Assembly: GCF_019976975.1 (NCBI RefSeq) | Contig: NZ_AP024630.1 | Span: forward strand, 2,542,001-2,606,000 | Source: Arthrobacter sp. NtRootA1 | GTDB lineage: Bacteria; Actinomycetota; Actinomycetes; Actinomycetales; Micrococcaceae | Length of the DNA: 64,000 nt | Direction of reading: 5' to 3' | Shown here: one piece after another, positions 25,537 to 34,236 of the stretch | How positions within the stretch are numbered: position 1 is the first letter of the stretch | Layout: each line of letters opens with the position of its first letter | Translations under genes and position numbers: made by a program | The notes under the pieces: model-generated | What the model saw: the letters and a program-made list of their open reading frames with translations, nothing else | The model's database searches: none | What the model was told of the DNA's origin: nothing

Positions 25537-26769
25537 ATGCGCGAGGTCATGGAGGTACTGGAACAGGCGTCGCGACGCGGCCGGAGGGTCGCACTGGCGA
25601 CAGTGGTGCGCACTGAAGGCTCCGCGCCCCGGGTGGTTGGAACGTCAATGGTGGTAAGTGACGATGGAGCACTCTTCGGCTCCGTTTCCGGCGGTTGCGT
25701 AGAGGCAAGCGTGCTCGAAGCCGCGCGTGATGTCCTGGCCACCGGAAAACCAGAGCTGCACCGCTTTGGCATCTCTGACGATGACAGTTTCGCCATAGGA
25801 CTGACTTGTGGCGGTACCATCGAGATTTTCATCCAACCATTCACGCCGGATTCGTGCCCTCATTATGCTGCCCTGCGGCTGGCACTTCGGGAGAATCTAC
25901 CGTGCGCCATGGTAACCATCTTCGACGGACCTCCTGAGCTTGTAGGCAACTCGGAACTGGTGCTTGAAGGCGGAGAATTCAGAGAGCTGTTCGGCGCAGG
26001 AGAACTTCCGCCCGATCTAGTCAGCGCGGCTGCGGTCGCCATCCAGGATGCTATGGCCTCCGGAATAACGATGCCATTCACTCTCCCGGCGGTGGTTGGT
26101 GCAGGATTGCCGTTGTCGTTGCTGATCGATGTCTACCGCCCGCCGCGCAGGTTGCTGATCGTCGGTGCCATCGATTTCTCCGCTTCGCTGGCGGAGCTTG
26201 GGGCATTTCTTGGATTTCGCGTCACTGTCTGCGACGCACGGGCCGTTTTCGCGACAGCCGAGCGAATCCCTGCTGCCCACGAAATCGTCGTTGATCAGCC
26301 AGGGCGCTACCTTCGGCGGGAAATTGCACTGGGAAGGATCGCACGGGACTCCGCGATATGCGTTCTGACCCATGATGCCAAGTTCGACGTTCCGGTCCTT
26401 GATGAAGCGCTCAGGCACGGCTTTGCTTATATCGGTGCAATGGGATCCCGCCGAACGGCACGTGATCGCCGGGACAGGCTAATCCTTGCGGGCCACACAG
26501 AGGAGACTCTGGCGCCGCTCCGTTCGCCAATCGGTTTAGACCTTTCCGCTGCTACCTCGGCAGAAACGGCGGTCTCCATCATGGCGGAGATTATCGCAAG
26601 TAAGAACCGGGCGTCTGGCTTACCTCTCAGCCAAACCAACCAGCCAATACACAAAGGTGCTCCGACTCTTGACGGAGAGTACCAATCGCAACCGGACGGC
26701 CCAGCGGAACCTGACGCTCGGCCGACTGCCTGGCTGAGTGTCCTGGGTGCGGACGGCATGTGTCCTTGA
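25537..26769 (+). CDS. xdhC: XdhC/CoxI-family maturation factor
   Basis: A protein of 410 residues that prepares the sulfurated molybdenum cofactor and hands it to the hydroxylase. The N-terminal XdhC domain includes the conserved Cys in FGSVSGGCVEASV and LTCGGTIEIF. The C-terminal half is a Rossmann domain (PRRLLIVGAIDFSASLAELGAFLGF), then VLTHDAKFDVPVL and AFAYIGAMGSRRT-type segments. The last 60 residues are a poorly conserved tail. It starts five bases after the large subunit stop and belongs to the same operon. A hairpin terminator follows. Confidence 0.92.
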   Translation: MREVMEVLEQASRRGRRVALATVVRTEGSAPRVVGTSMVVSDDGALFGSVSGGCVEASVLEAARDVLATGKPELHRFGISDDDSFAIGLTCGGTIEIFIQPFTPDSCPHYAALRLALRENLPCAMVTIFDGPPELVGNSELVLEGGEFRELFGAGELPPDLVSAAAVAIQDAMASGITMPFTLPAVVGAGLPLSLLIDVYRPPRRLLIVGAIDFSASLAELGAFLGFRVTVCDARAVFATAERIPAAHEIVVDQPGRYLRREIALGRIARDSAICVLTHDAKFDVPVLDEALRHGFAYIGAMGSRRTARDRRDRLILAGHTEETLAPLRSPIGLDLSAATSAETAVSIMAEIIASKNRASGLPLSQTNQPIHKGAPTLDGEYQSQPDGPAEPDARPTAWLSVLGADGMCP

Positions 26770-26859
26770 ATAACACTGCCTGCAACAGTGAAGGAACCCG
26801 GGCATGGAGGACGTGACTGCACCTAAGCAGTCCAAGGTCGGCGAGCCCTTCCGACGACG

Positions 26860-26900
26860 CCGGCCACTGCCCTTGGCTCGGTGAGAGGGGCAGTGGCCGG
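26860..26900. terminator. Bidirectional terminator between xdhC and the AAHS transporter
   Basis: A perfect 13-bp stem, CCGGCCACTGCCC (26860-26872) and GGGCAGTGGCCGG (26888-26900), in the gap between two convergent genes. It marks the border between the molybdenum hydroxylase operon and the next catabolic island. Confidence 0.8.
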
Positions 26901-26910
26901 GCAGCTAGCG

Positions 26911-28194
26911 CTAGGTCCGAGGCGGCGTGGGGAGAGACATTTTTGTCGAAGGTGCTGACATTTGCGTCCGGGATTTTGCAGCTGTAATCCGCCCTAGAGC
27001 CAGCACCAACACCAAGGCGATGATCACGGGCACGCACACAGAGAGAACGATGATGCTCGTATCCACGCCGAGTCCGATGAGGACGCCGCCGAAGATAGGT
27101 CCGATCACCGATCCGAGTCGGCCCAGTGAAGCCGCCCAGCCGACGCCGGCAGTCACTGTTGCTTCCGGGTACAGCGACACTGCCACCGCGGCTTGGCCGA
27201 TCATGCCCGCCTGAAGGCCGAGGCCAACGCCGCCGAAGACCAGCAGCAGCAGTGCTTTGTCCGGGCCCAGGAATGCAGAGATAACAAGGAACACGATCGC
27301 CGCTGCCGAGGTTCCGGCCAGGACTGACGTCATCCGGTATCGACGCGATCCGAGAATGAGAAGACAGGCACCGATGATGCTTCCAATCCCCAGTGCCGCG
27401 GACCCCAGCGGTGCCAGGCCCGTGCTGAAGCCGTAGCTGGTGAGCAGGGTAGGCAACCATGATGAGAACACGTAGTAGACGGCAAAGATAAGGAACGAAA
27501 AGGCCCACAGGAGAAGCGTTCTGCTTCGTACGGACGCATCGAAAAGGCGCGCTACGGAAGCGTGGTGCTTGGCCTCAGCAGCGTCGATGGGCATTCCCGG
27601 GACTTGGCGGTTGGACAGCCCGAACCAAAGGAACGGCAGAAGAACAGCTGACGCGATAGCGCCGATAATGAACACCCATTCCCATCCGAGGGATCCCACG
27701 ATACTGCTACCGGACAACCCTGCGATAAGGGCTCCGAGCGAGATGCCCGTCATCACGGCCACTGCAATCGACTGACGCAAACGAACAGGATTGACAGCGG
27801 TTGCATGCGACACGGCGGCTGGCAGCACGGCACCCAGTCCCAGGCCGGTCACGAAACGCAGGATCGTCAGTTCAACAATCGAAGTCGACCATGCTGTCAA
27901 CAGCGAACCGACGGTGAACACCACGACCGCTGCGAAAATGACGTTTCGCGTTCCCAGCCTGGCCACAAGGCGCCCGACCGCGAGATACCCCAAGGCCACT
28001 CCAGCGCTGGTTAGTGATAAGGCAGGGGTGAAGCTCGAGGGTGCAACAGCCCAATCCTTGGCTATCGCCGGTATTGATACGCCCAACGCGACCGTGTCGT
28101 AGCCGTCGAGCACTACAGCGGCGCATGCGAGACAGAGTACCCACCAATGCGTTCTGGTCTCTTCCTGCTTCTTGGGTTCACTCATCGTCTCCAT
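26911..28194 (-). CDS. AAHS-type MFS transporter (aromatic acid:proton symporter family)
   Basis: A twelve-helix permease of 427 residues. The first helix ends in VLDGYDTVALGVSIPAI, the aromatic-acid symporter motif (DGYD), and a GRLVARLGTRNVIF loop follows helix two. Relatives import benzoate, 4-hydroxybenzoate, protocatechuate or vanillate. The ATG at 28194 has TAAGGA with six bases spacing. It is divergent from the aldehyde-dehydrogenase operon. A -35/-10 pair with a MarR-type motif in its spacer lies 225 bp upstream, so uptake and breakdown are probably induced together. Confidence 0.9.
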   Translation of the reverse strand: METMSEPKKQEETRTHWWVLCLACAAVVLDGYDTVALGVSIPAIAKDWAVAPSSFTPALSLTSAGVALGYLAVGRLVARLGTRNVIFAAVVVFTVGSLLTAWSTSIVELTILRFVTGLGLGAVLPAAVSHATAVNPVRLRQSIAVAVMTGISLGALIAGLSGSSIVGSLGWEWVFIIGAIASAVLLPFLWFGLSNRQVPGMPIDAAEAKHHASVARLFDASVRSRTLLLWAFSFLIFAVYYVFSSWLPTLLTSYGFSTGLAPLGSAALGIGSIIGACLLILGSRRYRMTSVLAGTSAAAIVFLVISAFLGPDKALLLLVFGGVGLGLQAGMIGQAAVAVSLYPEATVTAGVGWAASLGRLGSVIGPIFGGVLIGLGVDTSIIVLSVCVPVIIALVLVLALGRITAAKSRTQMSAPSTKMSLPTPPRT

Positions 28195-28418
28195 CGAACA
28201 TCCTTAGGTTGTGAGGGCTTCGAATTCAGTCCTGATACGGGGGCACGCCACCGTCATTTGCGGCTTGCCGGCCCAGGCCTCGGACGAGGCGTACGCGTCG
28301 TCGGCGAGGTTCATGCTGCTTCTTCATTGACCGCAGGTCGTGGGCTGGCTCGCCGTTGGCCGCGCTTTCGTGCGGTGACCGAGTGCCTGAATGTGGTGAA
28401 GATCATGGCACAGCGTTA
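28195..28418. other. Leader region of the AAHS transporter, no gene seen
   Basis: About 220 bases between the transporter start and its inferred promoter. No supported open frame and no clear attenuator or riboswitch fold was recognised. Confidence 0.4.
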
Positions 28419-28447
28419 GTTCTATCTCCTTAGCACTTAAAGGTCAA
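28419..28447 (-). promoter_or_regulatory. Promoter of the AAHS transporter with MarR-type operator in the spacer
   Basis: On the minus strand TTGACC (28447-28442), 17 bases, TAGAAC (28424-28419). The spacer contains the motif that reads CTTAGCACTTAA on the plus strand (28429-28440). The same motif family sits in three other promoters of the island: 28474-28485, 40379-40390 and 40455-40466. Repression by the MarR protein encoded at 39802-40347 is inferred. Confidence 0.6.
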
Positions 28448-28459
28448 GCCCTGAGTGCC

Positions 28460-28490
28460 TTGACACAAAGTATCTTAGTACTGATATTAT
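28460..28490 (+). promoter_or_regulatory. Promoter of the eleven-gene catabolic operon with MarR-type operator
   Basis: TTGACA (28460-28465) and TATTAT (28485-28490), 19 bases apart, both near consensus. CTTAGTACTGAT (28474-28485) fills the spacer and touches the -10 box, so a bound regulator would block RNA polymerase. The inferred start near 28497 lies about 100 bases before the first gene. Confidence 0.7.
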
Positions 28491-28598
28491 TTTGGCATGA
28501 CCTAGTTCACATTCCAGGTCGCTCCCACGACCTCGGGGCAAGCCGCTCGTCACGCCGACGGCAACCTGAGTGACTATAAAGATTGGTGGACCGTGAGC

Positions 28599-30161
28599 AT
28601 GACAACACAGGCCGATGCGGACAATTTGCTCCTGCCCGTAGGGGCGGATTCCGAGGGTTTCGCCTCCTCCCACGCCTTTGCCGTGGGCGTGGACACGCTC
28701 GATGAGATCTGTGTCGGTGGGGTCTGGGCCCAAGGCGCTGGTGCGCTGATCGAGTCAGTCAATCCGGCAACCTCTGAGGTCTTCGCGACACTGCATGGTG
28801 CCACCGTTGAGGATGTAGACGTGGCGGTCGCCGCCGGACTGGCGGCCATAGAAGAGTCTGGCTGGGCACGTAAACTACCGCACGAACGCGCCGCTGTTCT
28901 GTATAGGATTGGCGCCACAATCGAAGCCAATGCCGACCGCATCGCGACTCTTCAGACCCAGGACACCGGTAAGACCCTGAAGGAAACACGTGCTTTGGCG
29001 ATGAGCGCTGCTGCCACCTTCCGATTCACCGCGTCAGCCCTTGAAACGATGGAGGACACGCTAACCCCGCCGCGGGGTGACTATCTGAGCATCTCCACAT
29101 ACGAACCTATCGGCGTGGTGGCTGCGATAACGCCATGGAATTCACCGATTGCCAGCGACGCGCAAAAGGTTGCCCCGGCACTTGCCGCCGGGAACGCCGT
29201 CGTGATCAAACCGCCGGTCTGGGCTCCGTGGGTGTCACTGCTGCTGGCGAGGATCTGTAACGAGGCAGGATTGCCTGCGGGTCTGCTATCGGTGCTCCCG
29301 GGCCCGGGACGGACTGTGGGGGATGCGCTGGCACGCCACAGGGATGTCGGCAAGGTCTCCTTCACCGGTGGCACCTCGACGGGCCGGCAGTTGGGTCGCA
29401 TCGCGGCCGATAAAATCATGCCGATCACGCTGGAACTTGGAGGAAAATCTCCAACCATCGTTTTTTCGGATGCGGACCTCGATCAAGCCGTTGCCGGTGT
29501 GCTGTACGGGATCTTTTCCTCCAGCGGCCAGAGCTGCATCGCCGGATCCCGGGTATTTATCCAGCGCGACATCTATGACGCAGTCCTGGCACGCCTGGTC
29601 GAAGGGGCAAAAGCGCTGCGGTTGGGTCCGGGAACCGACGCCGGAACTCAGGTTGCACCGCTTGTTGCCCACGCCCATAGAGACTCCGTCGAAAAGATGG
29701 TTGACGACGCACGCAGGGCCGGTGCAGACATCCTGTGTGGCGGAGCACGGCCGCTAGAGCTGGAACTGCAGCAGGGCGCGTACTACCTACCCACCATCAT
29801 TGCCGGTGTCGCCAACTCAGACCTGATCTGCCAGGAGGAGATCTTCGGTCCAGTGGCCGTCGTTCTTCCCTTTGAGGACGAAGCCGATCTGCTTGCGCAA
29901 GCCAACGACAGCGTTTTTGGCCTGGCTTGCGGCATCTGGACGGCGGACTACCGGCGGGCTTGGCGCGTTGCGCGTGCCGTTGCTGCCGGAACTGTCTGGA
30001 TCAACACGTACAAACAGTTCAGCATTGCCACCCCTTTTAGCGGGATCAAGGAAAGCGGACTCGGCACAGAAAAGGGTCGTGACGGTATCCGGTCCTACAT
30101 GCGCCAAAAGAGTATCTATGTGGATCTTTCCGGTGCCCCGTTGCCATGGGCCAGCGCATGA
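28599..30161 (+). CDS. Aldehyde dehydrogenase, first gene of the MarR island operon
   Basis: An NAD(P)-dependent aldehyde dehydrogenase of 520 residues. It contains PWNSPIASDAQKVAPALAAGNAVV, FTGGTSTGRQ, the general-base Glu in TLELGGKSP and the catalytic Cys in GQSCIAGSR. Relatives oxidise semialdehydes formed after aromatic ring cleavage (2-hydroxymuconic semialdehyde type) or other aldehydes. I start at ATG 28599, nine bases after GGTGG; a GTG at 28593 is an alternative. Its stop overlaps a possible RidA start. Confidence 0.92.
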   Translation: MTTQADADNLLLPVGADSEGFASSHAFAVGVDTLDEICVGGVWAQGAGALIESVNPATSEVFATLHGATVEDVDVAVAAGLAAIEESGWARKLPHERAAVLYRIGATIEANADRIATLQTQDTGKTLKETRALAMSAAATFRFTASALETMEDTLTPPRGDYLSISTYEPIGVVAAITPWNSPIASDAQKVAPALAAGNAVVIKPPVWAPWVSLLLARICNEAGLPAGLLSVLPGPGRTVGDALARHRDVGKVSFTGGTSTGRQLGRIAADKIMPITLELGGKSPTIVFSDADLDQAVAGVLYGIFSSSGQSCIAGSRVFIQRDIYDAVLARLVEGAKALRLGPGTDAGTQVAPLVAHAHRDSVEKMVDDARRAGADILCGGARPLELELQQGAYYLPTIIAGVANSDLICQEEIFGPVAVVLPFEDEADLLAQANDSVFGLACGIWTADYRRAWRVARAVAAGTVWINTYKQFSIATPFSGIKESGLGTEKGRDGIRSYMRQKSIYVDLSGAPLPWASA

Positions 30162-30205
30162 AATCCCCGGCATATTCCAAACAAACTCCGATGAAAGGCA
30201 AGTCA

Positions 30206-30553
30206 GTGAGCGCTCATCCCTATAGTCCGGCATATCAGGCCGGAGGTTTCGGCTTTGTATCCGGGGCGTTGTCTGTTGACGAGAACTATATTCCCGTAAG
30301 TGGCCGAGCCGAGGCCATCGAGGCCGCCGCAACCAGGCTCGCCGAACGGTTGGCGACCATCGGCATGTCTATGCAGGACATCGTCAAGACCACGTACTTC
30401 GTCACGGACCTGACCTTGCGCGAAGAAGCGAACAGTCACTATGAGCAGTTCTTCAGCGCTCCCCGCCCGGCAAGGACCTTCGTGGAGGTTTCTGCTCTGC
30501 CGTACGGTGCCACGGTGGAAATCGAAGCCATCGCCCACCGAGGCCAGGAGTGA
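30206..30553 (+). CDS. RidA-family (YjgF/YER057c) protein
   Basis: A small protein of about 115 residues, probably a trimer. It shows AHPYSPAYQAGGFGFVSGALSVD, DIVKTTYFVTDL and the conserved Arg in APRPARTFVEVSALP, plus VEIEAIA. RidA relatives deaminate reactive enamines or imines; in ring-cleavage pathways paralogs hydrolyse 2-aminomuconate-type intermediates. The GTG at 30206 follows AAAGG with seven bases spacing; ATG 30158 (overlapping the aldehyde dehydrogenase stop) would add 16 residues. Its presence hints at a nitrogen-containing intermediate. Confidence 0.85.
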   Translation: MSAHPYSPAYQAGGFGFVSGALSVDENYIPVSGRAEAIEAAATRLAERLATIGMSMQDIVKTTYFVTDLTLREEANSHYEQFFSAPRPARTFVEVSALPYGATVEIEAIAHRGQE

Positions 30554-30556
30554 ACC

Positions 30557-31591
30557 ATGACTACCGTCACTTTGCACACACGGGGACCGGAAGAGTCACC
30601 CCAGCAGAATCCGATTACTGACCGGGCAGGGGAGGGGGAGCCCACCGCACGAACCCTAAGGGTCCAGCAAAAGACGTGGGAATCGGACGGGGTAACCAGC
30701 GTGACCTTCGCTGACCCGACCGGAGCGCAGCTGCCCCAATGGCAACCTGGTTCCCACCTGAGTCTTCACCTGCCCAATGGGCTCATACGCGAGTACTCGC
30801 TTTGCTCGGATCCACTGGACTCGAACAGCTGGACGGTAGCTGTGCTCCGGACCCCAGATTCACGCGGAGGCAGCCAACACGTCCATGAGGGTCTACCGGT
30901 GGGAGCACTCCTCAAGGTTGAAGGCCCGCGTAACAACTTCGCGCTCGAAGACGCCGGACGCTACGTGCTCGTCGCGGGCGGGATCGGCATCACCCCGATC
31001 ATCTCCATGGCGCGCCAACTCCACGCAGCAGGCGCAGACTGGTCGCTGCTCTACACCGGCCGGTCCCGCGCCACGATGGCCTTTCTTCCCGAGATCGTGG
31101 CCCTGGCCCAGGACCGGATTACCATCCACGCCGACGACGAAGCCAACGGCCGCTACCCTGACTTGGCGGCCGCTGTAGGAGACCTGAGCACGGATGCGCT
31201 GGTCTATGCGTGCGGACCGGAACCGCTGCTGAAGGCTGTTGCCGGCGCCATGAAGGACGAAACGCAGCTTCGGATCGAGCGGTTCAAGGCACCAGAAAAA
31301 GTTGCCGTCCCGGCGCAGAGCGAGTCGGCGTTTGACGTGGTGTGCAACAGCACCGGCCAACGGATACCCGTGGCCCCAGATGTGTCTGTGCTTGATGCCC
31401 TCAATAACGCCGGTATCGACGTTCCCAGCTCCTGCGCGGAAGGAATCTGCGGAACCTGCGAAACACGCGTCATCAGCGGCGACGTGGAGCACCGTGATTT
31501 TCTCCTCAGCAAGGCTGAGCAGGCGGCGAATAAAAGCATGTTCGTGTGCGTTTCGCGTTGTCGTTCGGCCGAACTGGTCCTAGATCTCTAA
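30557..31591 (+). CDS. Phthalate-dioxygenase-reductase-type oxygenase reductase (FMN, [2Fe-2S])
   Basis: An electron-transfer protein of 344 residues that would serve the Rieske oxygenase in the same operon. The order is flavin domain (Arg78-x-Tyr80-Ser81 in REYSL), NAD domain (GGIGITPI at 141-148, ACGPEP near 218) and C-terminal plant-type ferredoxin with Cys293, Cys298, Cys301 and Cys331. This FMN-NAD-[2Fe-2S] order is that of phthalate dioxygenase reductase and VanB. It has an N-terminal extension of about 30 residues. It starts three bases after the RidA stop. Confidence 0.93.
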   Translation: MTTVTLHTRGPEESPQQNPITDRAGEGEPTARTLRVQQKTWESDGVTSVTFADPTGAQLPQWQPGSHLSLHLPNGLIREYSLCSDPLDSNSWTVAVLRTPDSRGGSQHVHEGLPVGALLKVEGPRNNFALEDAGRYVLVAGGIGITPIISMARQLHAAGADWSLLYTGRSRATMAFLPEIVALAQDRITIHADDEANGRYPDLAAAVGDLSTDALVYACGPEPLLKAVAGAMKDETQLRIERFKAPEKVAVPAQSESAFDVVCNSTGQRIPVAPDVSVLDALNNAGIDVPSSCAEGICGTCETRVISGDVEHRDFLLSKAEQAANKSMFVCVSRCRSAELVLDL

Positions 31592-31617
31592 ATCCTCGAA
31601 ATGTAAGAAGGTAGCTC

Positions 31618-32613
31618 ATGAATTTCTTTGCAGCCGAGCCTGTCTGTAAGTTGCGATCTCTTCGGTCGGTGTCCTTGAAAGTACCCGAAACGGCGCGAGC
31701 CAAAGATTTCTACCACGAGGTCTGGGGCCTTTCCACCGTCGAGGAGGACAGCGATCGTTTCTGGCTCCGCGGAACTGGTTCGGAGCACCACATCCTGAAG
31801 TTGGAAAAGGGCCAGCAGAACGCCCTCGGTGGCGTGGCCTTCGCCCTCGCCACGCCCCAGGAAGTGGACCAAGCCGCGGTTAAGCTGGCCGCTTTAGGTA
31901 TTCCCCTCTTCCGTGAACCGGGCCCATTGGATGATGCTGCAGGGGGATACGGGCTTCAGCTGGTGGACCCGGAGGGCAGGCTCATCGAGCTCTCCGCGGA
32001 CGTTCATGCCGTCGTCAGCCAAGAACCCGGCGGGCGGCGTGCAATTCCGCGCAAGATTGCCCACGTCGTACTGAACACCGTTGACATTGACCGGGCTACA
32101 GCGTTCTACACCCAAGTCCTCGGCATGCGGGTCTCGGACTGGTCGGAGCATCAGATGTCCTTCCTGCGCTGCAATACAGAGCACCACGTCATCGCCTTCA
32201 ATCAGGCCCCGTGGACGGCTGTCAACCACGTGGCCTACGAAATGCAGAGCATCGACCATTTCATGCGGGGCATTGGGTCCCTCAAGACCCACGGGATTGC
32301 CCCGCAGTGGGGCCCCGGCCGCCACGGCCCCGGCGACAACACCTTCTCCTACTTCACTGACCCCTCGGGCCTTGTTTGCGAGTACACCTCGGAAGTGGCA
32401 CAGGTTGATGAAGACAGTTGGCTGTGCCGGACATGGAAGCGGACCCCTGAGTTGTCTGACCAGTGGGGGACTGCGGGGCCGCCAACTGTCAATGTTCGTA
32501 CGGCCATGGCTGGAATCCCCGATGAAGGCTACCGCTCGCTGGTGGTTCCCGGCAGCTCCGATTACTTCACCGTTCCCTCGGCAAATGTCGCGAATCATGC
32601 TGCCAACCACTGA
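31618..32613 (+). CDS. Type I extradiol ring-cleavage dioxygenase (VOC superfamily)
   Basis: A two-domain vicinal-oxygen-chelate protein of 331 residues. The C-terminal domain has the 2-His-1-carboxylate iron site: His149 (KIAHVVLN), His204 (VNHVAYE) and Glu255 (CEYTSE), with the outer-sphere His in GRHGPGDN. The layout is that of catechol 2,3-dioxygenase and 2,3-dihydroxybiphenyl dioxygenase. It would open a catecholic ring next to the hydroxyl pair. The N-terminal domain (12-125) lacks metal ligands, as normal. The end overlaps the following hydrolase by 17 bases. Confidence 0.92.
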   Translation: MNFFAAEPVCKLRSLRSVSLKVPETARAKDFYHEVWGLSTVEEDSDRFWLRGTGSEHHILKLEKGQQNALGGVAFALATPQEVDQAAVKLAALGIPLFREPGPLDDAAGGYGLQLVDPEGRLIELSADVHAVVSQEPGGRRAIPRKIAHVVLNTVDIDRATAFYTQVLGMRVSDWSEHQMSFLRCNTEHHVIAFNQAPWTAVNHVAYEMQSIDHFMRGIGSLKTHGIAPQWGPGRHGPGDNTFSYFTDPSGLVCEYTSEVAQVDEDSWLCRTWKRTPELSDQWGTAGPPTVNVRTAMAGIPDEGYRSLVVPGSSDYFTVPSANVANHAANH

Positions 32614-33412
32614 CATAGCTTCTGACACCAGTAACCCGGGCAGCCGCATCTCCCTCCGCGGAGTATCGCTGGAAGTCCGCGGCAACGGGGATCCCGTCTT
32701 CCTGATGCACGGAATTGGGGGAAATGCCTCATCCTGTGGAGCCTTGGCGCACCTTCTCAGCAAGTCTGGCTACCGCACGTTTTGCTGGGATGCACCGGGC
32801 TACGGCGAATCCGCAGATCCACATGGTCCGGTGGACCATCCAGGCCTCGTCCTGCAGATTCTGGCGACTCTCGGTTTGGGGCCCGCCCACCTGATCGGGA
32901 CCTCATGGGGCGGCGTCATTGCCACCCAAGCGGCGGCGCAGGCACCTGAAGCCGTCCGCTCTTTGGTTCTCGCGGACAGTACCCGCGGCTCAGCTGTCAG
33001 CGCGGATGCGGCCGAACGGATGCTGGCACGCGTCGCGGAACTGGTTGATCTTGGGCCGGCAGCATTTGCTGACAGGCGGGCTCCACGGTTGGTTTCGCCG
33101 TCGGCTGATGCTTCACAGGCTGCAGCCGTCAGGTCCGGGATGGCCGCGGTTCGATTGGCCGGATATTCGGCAGCGGCAGCCATGATGGCAGCCAGCGACA
33201 CCACAGATCTGCTGCCGTCCTTGCAGGTCCCGTCATTCGTCCTGGTTGGTGAAGACGATGTGGTCACGGGCGTCGATGAGGCCAGGATTCTCGCTGAGTC
33301 CATCACGAACGCGTCGTTCGAAATCATTCCCGGTGCAGGTCATGCCGCCGTACAGGAAAAACCAGCAGCCATAGCGTCGTCGATTCTCGAGTTCTGGAAG
33401 GGGCTTTCATGA
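32597..33412 (+). CDS. Alpha/beta hydrolase, likely C-C bond hydrolase
   Basis: A hydrolase of 271 residues. The oxyanion stretch is FLMHGIGGNASSC, the nucleophile Ser103 lies in GTSWGGVIA, the acid in VGEDDVVTG and the His in PGAGHAAVQE. It directly follows the extradiol dioxygenase with a 17-base overlap, so hydrolysis of the meta-cleavage product (BphD/HsaD-like) is the obvious proposal, although the usual SxGG elbow is SWGG as expected for that group. The ATG at 32597 is chosen; 32585 is possible. Confidence 0.85.
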   Translation: MLPTTDIASDTSNPGSRISLRGVSLEVRGNGDPVFLMHGIGGNASSCGALAHLLSKSGYRTFCWDAPGYGESADPHGPVDHPGLVLQILATLGLGPAHLIGTSWGGVIATQAAAQAPEAVRSLVLADSTRGSAVSADAAERMLARVAELVDLGPAAFADRRAPRLVSPSADASQAAAVRSGMAAVRLAGYSAAAAMMAASDTTDLLPSLQVPSFVLVGEDDVVTGVDEARILAESITNASFEIIPGAGHAAVQEKPAAIASSILEFWKGLS

Positions 33413-34152
33413 CCCGGTTGATAGTTGTCACTGGCTCCGGCCGCGGATTGGGGTTCAACATCGCAGAGCGTCTGGCGGCAGCGGGTGATCGGGTGGTCAT
33501 CGCCGAGAAGGACGCCGAACTCGCCGAGAAGGCCGTCACCACGCTGCAGGGGCGCGGATTTGATGCCACGGCCATCATTACCGACATCGCGGACAGGGAG
33601 TCTGTTACAAACTTGGCCACGGCCGTCGGGGAAATGGGCGGGGCAGATGGCCTGGTCAACAATGCCGCCCTCGCTGACGGGGTCGGTGGGGATACGTTCT
33701 GGGACCTTGATGAGGATTTCTTCCGCAGGGTCATGACAGTCAATGCCTTCGGTACGTGGCTGGTGAGCAAGTACCTCTATCCCCAGTTGGCACAAAAGGG
33801 ATCGGGCGCCATCGTGAACGTCGCGTCGGATGCTGCACTCTACGGTTCTCCGCGCCTGGTCCACTACGTCGGCTCCAAAGGCGCTGTTCTTGCGATGACC
33901 CGGACCATGGCCCGGGATGCGGGGGCAGCCGGGGTCCGCGTGAATGCAGTCTCTCCGGGCCTGACCAGGGTTGAGGCAACTGAATCCGTTCCGTCCTCGC
34001 GCTACCGGCTTTATGAGCAGAACAGGGTGCTTGAGCGGGACCAGGTGCCCGAGGATGTCTCTGGCGTTGTTCAGTTCCTGCTCTCGGACGCCTCGGCGTT
34101 TATCACGGGTCAGAACGTCGTTGTGGACGGCGGCTTCGTCATGGGGCACTGA
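33409..34152 (+). CDS. Short-chain dehydrogenase/reductase (canonical)
   Basis: An SDR of 247 residues that overlaps the hydrolase stop by four bases. It has TGSGRGLG at 8-15, LVNNAALAD, NVASDAALYG with the catalytic Ser, and HYVGSKGA (Tyr-x3-Lys). The VNAVSPGLT and DGGFVMGH ends are typical. It probably oxidises a cis-dihydrodiol or a hydroxy intermediate. A second SDR follows that lacks all these catalytic residues. Confidence 0.9.
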   Translation: MTRLIVVTGSGRGLGFNIAERLAAAGDRVVIAEKDAELAEKAVTTLQGRGFDATAIITDIADRESVTNLATAVGEMGGADGLVNNAALADGVGGDTFWDLDEDFFRRVMTVNAFGTWLVSKYLYPQLAQKGSGAIVNVASDAALYGSPRLVHYVGSKGAVLAMTRTMARDAGAAGVRVNAVSPGLTRVEATESVPSSRYRLYEQNRVLERDQVPEDVSGVVQFLLSDASAFITGQNVVVDGGFVMGH

Positions 34153-34236
34153 GGTGACTTCGCAGGCTTGAACTTCCCTTTTCCGAGAATTACCCACGAT
34201 GCCGGGCGGCCGGCTACCAACCAAGGAGATCTACAG

